A stretch of DNA of 64,000 nucleotides from Ruminiclostridium cellobioparum subsp. termitidis CT1112 (GTDB lineage: Bacteria > Bacillota > Clostridia > Acetivibrionales > DSM-1351): positions 1 to 64,000 of the forward strand of contig NZ_AORV01000058.1 in the NCBI RefSeq assembly GCF_000350485.1. The letters are read 5' to 3'. Positions 60,630-64,000 of the stretch are shown piece by piece. The position numbers and the translations under genes were made by a program. The number at the start of each line of letters is the position of its first letter. The first letter of the stretch is position 1. The notes beneath the pieces were generated by a model. It saw nothing but the letters and a program-made list of their open reading frames with translations. It was not told the DNA's origin and did no database searches.

Positions 60630-60838
60630 GAATTTAAACCTCATTAAATTTATTATACCTGATATCAATATCTATGAATTTATTATGAATTTTTTAAAGT
60701 AGTCTTGAAATTTTGTTGCAGCAAAACTAAAATTAAATAAAATGTATTAATAGCTGGTTTGAATGAGTATAATTACACCGGGTTCAATAATTTTTTTAAA
60801 TACTTTAAATACTATACTTAAGTTTCGGAGGGCGGTTT

Positions 60839-61231
60839 ATGAATTGGTTCAGAAGGTTTATGCTGGGTAGGTACGGAGTTGATCAGCTGTCGGTGGGACT
60901 GCTGTTTCTTTCTTTTTTACTCTCCATAATATTTTATATTTTTCCGGTCGGCATATTGAATTATTTAGTTTATGTTCCCTTCCTTGTGTTTCTGTTCAGA
61001 GCGCTTTCTAAAAATCATATTATGAGGAGAAAGGAAAACACTGCTTTTTTAAAGCTGTGGAATCCGGTCGCAGGCTGGTTTTACAAGAAACGCAGCAGAA
61101 TAAGCGCCCATAAAACCCACAGCTACTTTAAATGCCCCGGTTGCAAGCAGGAAGTCCGGGTTCCCAAAGGAAAAGGCAAGATACGCATTACCTGCCCCAA
61201 GTGCAAGCTGGAATTTATTAAAAAGACTTAG
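60839..61231 (+). CDS. Small membrane protein with C-terminal zinc ribbon
   Basis: 130 aa. Two hydrophobic segments lie at about 18-38 and 42-55, a basic stretch follows, and a zinc ribbon sits at about 98-122 (FKCPGCKQEVRVPKGKG, ITCPKCKLEF). The ribbon would be cytoplasmic. It resembles small clostridial zinc-ribbon membrane proteins of unknown function. Start ATG with GGAGGGCGGTTT upstream. It is convergent with the flavoprotein gene and shares its terminator. Confidence 0.8.
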   Translation: MNWFRRFMLGRYGVDQLSVGLLFLSFLLSIIFYIFPVGILNYLVYVPFLVFLFRALSKNHIMRRKENTAFLKLWNPVAGWFYKKRSRISAHKTHSYFKCPGCKQEVRVPKGKGKIRITCPKCKLEFIKKT

Positions 61232-61234
61232 AAT

Positions 61235-61268
61235 AAAGGCACTGCCGGACTCCGGCAATGCCTTTTAT
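61235..61268. terminator. Bidirectional terminator between convergent genes
   Basis: AAAGGCACTGCCGG pairs with CCGGCAATGCCTTT around ACT; A- and T-runs flank both sides. Confidence 0.9.
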
Positions 61269-61287
61269 TGTTTGCTCCAATTTTCCT

Positions 61288-61911
61288 CTATCGTATAAAA
61301 TTAGTCCAAACACGCTTTTCTATCTGGGGCAGTGCTACATGCTCCCTGCTGTATTCAAGGGATTTCATCAGCCAGGCCATTTTCTGACCCAGTGTCTGCA
61401 TGATTTGCACGCCTTCCCGGTCCTGCATTACCTCTTCGGCATTTGAACCGTGGATCACATTCCAGTAATGTGAAGGTGTTGTTATAACATTGGCAAGGTT
61501 AAAGTAGTTGTTCATCTGATGAAAGGTATCCACACCGCCGGAACGCCTTAATGAAACCAGGGCCGTTCCCACTTTGTACTGCAGATGTGCTCCCGAATAG
61601 AACAATCTGTCCAGGAAGGATTTCATCGTACCTGCAATGCCCGAATAATAAACGGGTGAACCTATGATTATCCCATCTATCTCTTTTGTTTTTTCGATAA
61701 CCTCATTTACTATGTCATCATTGAAAATACACTTTTTGTCGGCAGACCTTGAACAGGAATTACAGGCTGTACAGCCTCTGATGATCTGATTTCCCACATG
61801 AAGTATCTCGACTTCAATGCCTTCCTTTTCAAGCTGTTCGGCCATCAGCCTTATAGCTGTATATGTACATCCGTTCTTATGCGGACTTCCGTTGATAGCC
61901 AATACTTTCAT
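61288..61911 (-). CDS. Iron-sulfur flavoprotein / NADPH-dependent FMN reductase family
   Basis: 207 aa. The start MKVLAINGSPHKNGCTYTAI is the FMN phosphate loop of the flavodoxin-like family. A compact Cys motif CTACNSCSRSADKKC near residue 47 indicates a [4Fe-4S] cluster, followed by GIIIGSPVYYSGIAGTMKSF. Such proteins move electrons or reduce quinones and oxygen in anaerobes. ATG 61911 follows GAAGGGG; the frame upstream belongs to another gene. It lies directly after a small Cys-rich gene, probably in one operon. Confidence 0.88.
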   Translation of the reverse strand: MKVLAINGSPHKNGCTYTAIRLMAEQLEKEGIEVEILHVGNQIIRGCTACNSCSRSADKKCIFNDDIVNEVIEKTKEIDGIIIGSPVYYSGIAGTMKSFLDRLFYSGAHLQYKVGTALVSLRRSGGVDTFHQMNNYFNLANVITTPSHYWNVIHGSNAEEVMQDREGVQIMQTLGQKMAWLMKSLEYSREHVALPQIEKRVWTNFIR

Positions 61912-61952
61912 ACTTAATTTCCCCTTCCTGAATTGAGTACATATAATTAATA

Positions 61953-62114
61953 CTAGCTTTTGAACAATTTTCTGAGACCTGTCTTTTCCCGTTTGCAGTA
62001 AGGCAGGTATTTGGGATTGACCGTATGATACTCCACACACTCTTTACATTTGCCATGGCGGGGACAGGCTTCCTTTTTACAGTTGCAATTTTCCAAACCA
62101 TTCTCAAGCAGCAT
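61953..62114 (-). CDS. Small cysteine-rich protein (DUF6485-like)
   Basis: 53 aa, too short for many gene finders. It has the pattern NCNCKKEACPRHGKCKECVE with a later YLPYCKR, seven Cys and two His, likely metal-binding. GGAGG lies ten bases upstream of the ATG. It precedes the iron-sulfur flavoprotein by 41 bases and is probably co-transcribed. Similar small proteins (DUF6485-like, from memory) occur next to redox genes in clostridia; function unknown. Confidence 0.75.
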   Translation of the reverse strand: MLLENGLENCNCKKEACPRHGKCKECVEYHTVNPKYLPYCKREKTGLRKLFKS

Positions 62115-62230
62115 GAATTACATTCCTCCATATAAATATAAAATAATTATATCAGGAAAAGATAAAAAAATCACTTGTATCTGGTAGTCTGTAACATCTA
62201 AATTCATATATTGCCGTCGGTTAAATTTCC

Positions 62231-63058
62231 TCAGGATTTGATTCCCGTCATCACAATACCTTCAAGTATGTATTTCTGCCCAAACATAAATACCACCAGG
62301 CAGGGCAGGACCACTATGGTAGAAGCGGCCATTATTATATGCCAGGCCGACACATATTGCCCCTGCAGCTGCTGCAGGCCGATTGCAAGTGTGTACTTTG
62401 TATCGTCGCTCAAATATATCAGAGGATTAAAAAAATCATTCCAATGAAACATGAATGAGAATATAGCAACCACTACTATGGCCGATTTACTCAGGGGAAG
62501 GATTATCCGGGAGTAAATACTTGCATACGAAGCACCGTCCATTACGGCCGCTTCATCAAGCTCGGCAGGTATTGACATAAAGAATTGCCTGAACAGGAAT
62601 ATGTTAAAAGCTCCTCCTCCCAGAAAACTTGGAGCGATAAGCGGAACAAACGTATTATAAAACCCCAGTGTCTTCCAGCCAATAAATTGTGGTATCAGTG
62701 TAACCACGCCCGGCAGCATCATTCCGCTGAGTATAACACTGAAAACCAAATCCCGACCCTTCCATTTCAGTCTTGAGAAACCAAAGGCGGCCATTGTGGC
62801 TGTGAGTATTGTGCCAAATGTGCCAAACACCAAAATTATTACGGTATTGAGCGCATATAATCCAAACGGAGCCATTGTTGCAGCTTCAATGTAATTATTC
62901 AGTGTGAAGGGATTTGGAATCCATTCGGGAGGCAGGATAAAAATCTGAGCAATGTCCATAAATGAACTTCTGATCATCCACACCAGCGGCAGTATGAAGG
63001 TTATCCCCAAACCGCATAAAATAATATATACTGAAATATTTCCAATAGTCTTTTTCAT
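62231..63058 (-). CDS. Sugar ABC transporter permease, MalG type (second transporter)
   Basis: 275 aa, six membrane segments. The EAA loop is ELDEAAVMDGASYASIYSRI and the C-terminus LEGIVMTGIKS closely resembles that of the permease at 53155-54039. It pairs with the upstream MalF-type gene, two bases away. Start ATG with GGGAG upstream. The substrate is unknown; it is probably another oligosaccharide. Confidence 0.93.
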   Translation of the reverse strand: MKKTIGNISVYIILCGLGITFILPLVWMIRSSFMDIAQIFILPPEWIPNPFTLNNYIEAATMAPFGLYALNTVIILVFGTFGTILTATMAAFGFSRLKWKGRDLVFSVILSGMMLPGVVTLIPQFIGWKTLGFYNTFVPLIAPSFLGGGAFNIFLFRQFFMSIPAELDEAAVMDGASYASIYSRIILPLSKSAIVVVAIFSFMFHWNDFFNPLIYLSDDTKYTLAIGLQQLQGQYVSAWHIIMAASTIVVLPCLVVFMFGQKYILEGIVMTGIKS

Positions 63059-63060
63059 TT

Positions 63061-63984
63061 TCAGGCTTTCTCCCCCTCATAATATACCCACTTGTTCTGT
63101 GTTTTCAAAATGATGGCTGAAAATACAACAATTATAATAAAAAGAATCCATGCAAGGGCAGATGCATATCCCATATTGGATCTTTGAAACGCCTCACGGT
63201 ATAAGTAAAATACAAAGAATAAACTTGCATCATTTGGTCCGCCGTTAGTCATTATGTATGCCTGCGTAAAAATCTGGAATGAGCCTATAATGGCCATAAT
63301 GGCATTAAAAAAAATTGTTGGAGTCATTAACGGTATGGTAATGTTGAATAACTTATGAAATGAATTTCCCCCATCGACATCAATAGCTTCGTAATAATGC
63401 TTCGGTATGTCCTGAAGCCCTGCAAGAAATATCACCATAGTTCCTCCGGTACCCCAGAGTCCGATAAGTACTATTGTGGGAATTACACTTTTTTCATCAA
63501 AGAGCCAAGAGCTCACCGGAAGCCCCAATTTCATTAAAAGGGTGTTGACCAGTCCGAAATCGGGATTTAATATCCACAGCCAAATTACTGCCGTTGCTAC
63601 CGCCGGTACGATAGTCGGTATGTAAAATACCGTTCTGAAGAATGCTCTGAACTTTATATCGCTATTCAATAACAGCGCAATAGCGAATGAGAATATGATG
63701 GATGCAGGTACACTGAGTAATGTATAATATGCCGTCGCCTTTAAGGATTTATAGAAAAACAGATCCTCTCCCGAAAACATCTTTTGATAATTTGCCAGGC
63801 CTGTAAATTTGGGCATGTTGAATCCGCTGTAATCGGTGAAGCTGAGAAACAGGCTTACTATCATAGGTATCAAGGTTAAGGCAATAAATCCTGTTATTGC
63901 AGGAGCGGTAAACAATATTCCATGTATAGCGTCACTTTTTAGCCTTCTGCCGGATTTTATATGGGTTTCATAGTCTGTCGTCAT
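63061..63984 (-). CDS. Sugar ABC transporter permease, MalF type (second transporter)
   Basis: 307 aa. The start MTTDYETHIKSGRRLKSDAI precedes six membrane helices; the EAA loop is YYEAIDVDGGNSFHKLFNIT. A MalF-type CUT1 permease, with the binding protein probably just beyond the window end. TTAGGAGAATATTACA precedes the ATG, so the gene is complete. Confidence 0.93.
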   Translation of the reverse strand: MTTDYETHIKSGRRLKSDAIHGILFTAPAITGFIALTLIPMIVSLFLSFTDYSGFNMPKFTGLANYQKMFSGEDLFFYKSLKATAYYTLLSVPASIIFSFAIALLLNSDIKFRAFFRTVFYIPTIVPAVATAVIWLWILNPDFGLVNTLLMKLGLPVSSWLFDEKSVIPTIVLIGLWGTGGTMVIFLAGLQDIPKHYYEAIDVDGGNSFHKLFNITIPLMTPTIFFNAIMAIIGSFQIFTQAYIMTNGGPNDASLFFVFYLYREAFQRSNMGYASALAWILFIIIVVFSAIILKTQNKWVYYEGEKA

Positions 63985-64000
63985 TGTAATATTCTCCTAA

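Noticed and set aside
61877-62131. 84-aa minus-strand ORF overlapping the flavoprotein start
   Set aside because: The Cys-rich 53-aa frame in the same place has the better start site and composition.

Overview
The window looks like a chromosomal segment of an anaerobic, spore-forming clostridium (Firmicutes). Evidence: it carries the classical purR-spoVG-glmU-prs-pth-mfd-spoVT-mazG-hup-rqcP-yabP-yabQ-divIC-yabR block in the order known from Bacillus/Clostridium, [FeFe]-hydrogenase maturation genes (hydG, hydF, TM1266-type regulator), an mbl-flagellar rod cluster, and AT-rich spacers with strong AGGAGG ribosome-binding sites. Two sugar ABC transporters, one with a YesM/YesN-type two-component system, fit a plant-polysaccharide degrader such as Ruminiclostridium. 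That genus-level guess is inference only.

Layout. 0.1-2 kb: accessory DNA with a membrane protein, an integrase remnant, a HigBA-like toxin-antitoxin pair with palindromic operators, and an initiator tRNA. 2.2-9.4 kb: an SDR oxidoreductase, a NarL-type two-component system that probably controls the adjacent ABC-2 exporter, and a MalY/PatB aminotransferase. 9.6-24.7 kb: a phage-tail cluster of the PBSX/diffocin type. It has sheath, tube, a frameshifted tail chaperone, tape measure, LysM hub, baseplate, fibre, XkdX, holin, a sigma-like activator and a divergent XRE regulator. It has no portal, capsid, terminase or integrase, so it is best read as a headless contractile tail particle (R-type tailocin) or a decayed prophage. 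A LexA-box promoter lies at its edge. 24.8-27.1 kb: an inverted-repeat element, a lipoprotein cyclophilin, a second SDR and tRNA-Leu. 27.2-44.8 kb: the conserved sporulation/cell-division/nucleotide/cell-wall block (all minus strand except murC). 44.9-49.3 kb: a phosphodiester glycosidase-domain protein, FlgJ-like/FlgG/FlgF and Mbl. 49.5-56.5 kb: a sugar ABC transporter plus sensor kinase and AraC-type regulator. 57.1-60.6 kb: hydF-hydG-TM1266 behind a promoter and a candidate attenuator. 60.8-64 kb: a zinc-ribbon membrane protein, an iron-sulfur flavoprotein, a small Cys-rich protein and two permeases of a second sugar transporter whose other parts lie outside.

The strongest unexplained signals are non-coding. 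(1) A roughly 205-bp repeated leader cassette occurs upstream of both a phage-tail gene and hydF. It brings its own Shine-Dalgarno, a short upstream ORF and a complementary anti-Shine-Dalgarno segment, so it may be a mobile translational switch. (2) A leader of about 260 nt with a terminator and a competing pairing precedes the hydrogenase-maturation genes. (3) There are several long inverted-repeat (MITE-like) elements, two of them 242 bp with TA at both ends. GlmU has lost its uridylyltransferase signature while keeping an intact acetyltransferase half, which is a notable protein-level oddity. No folding, database search or alignment program was run. All pairings and family calls were read by eye.
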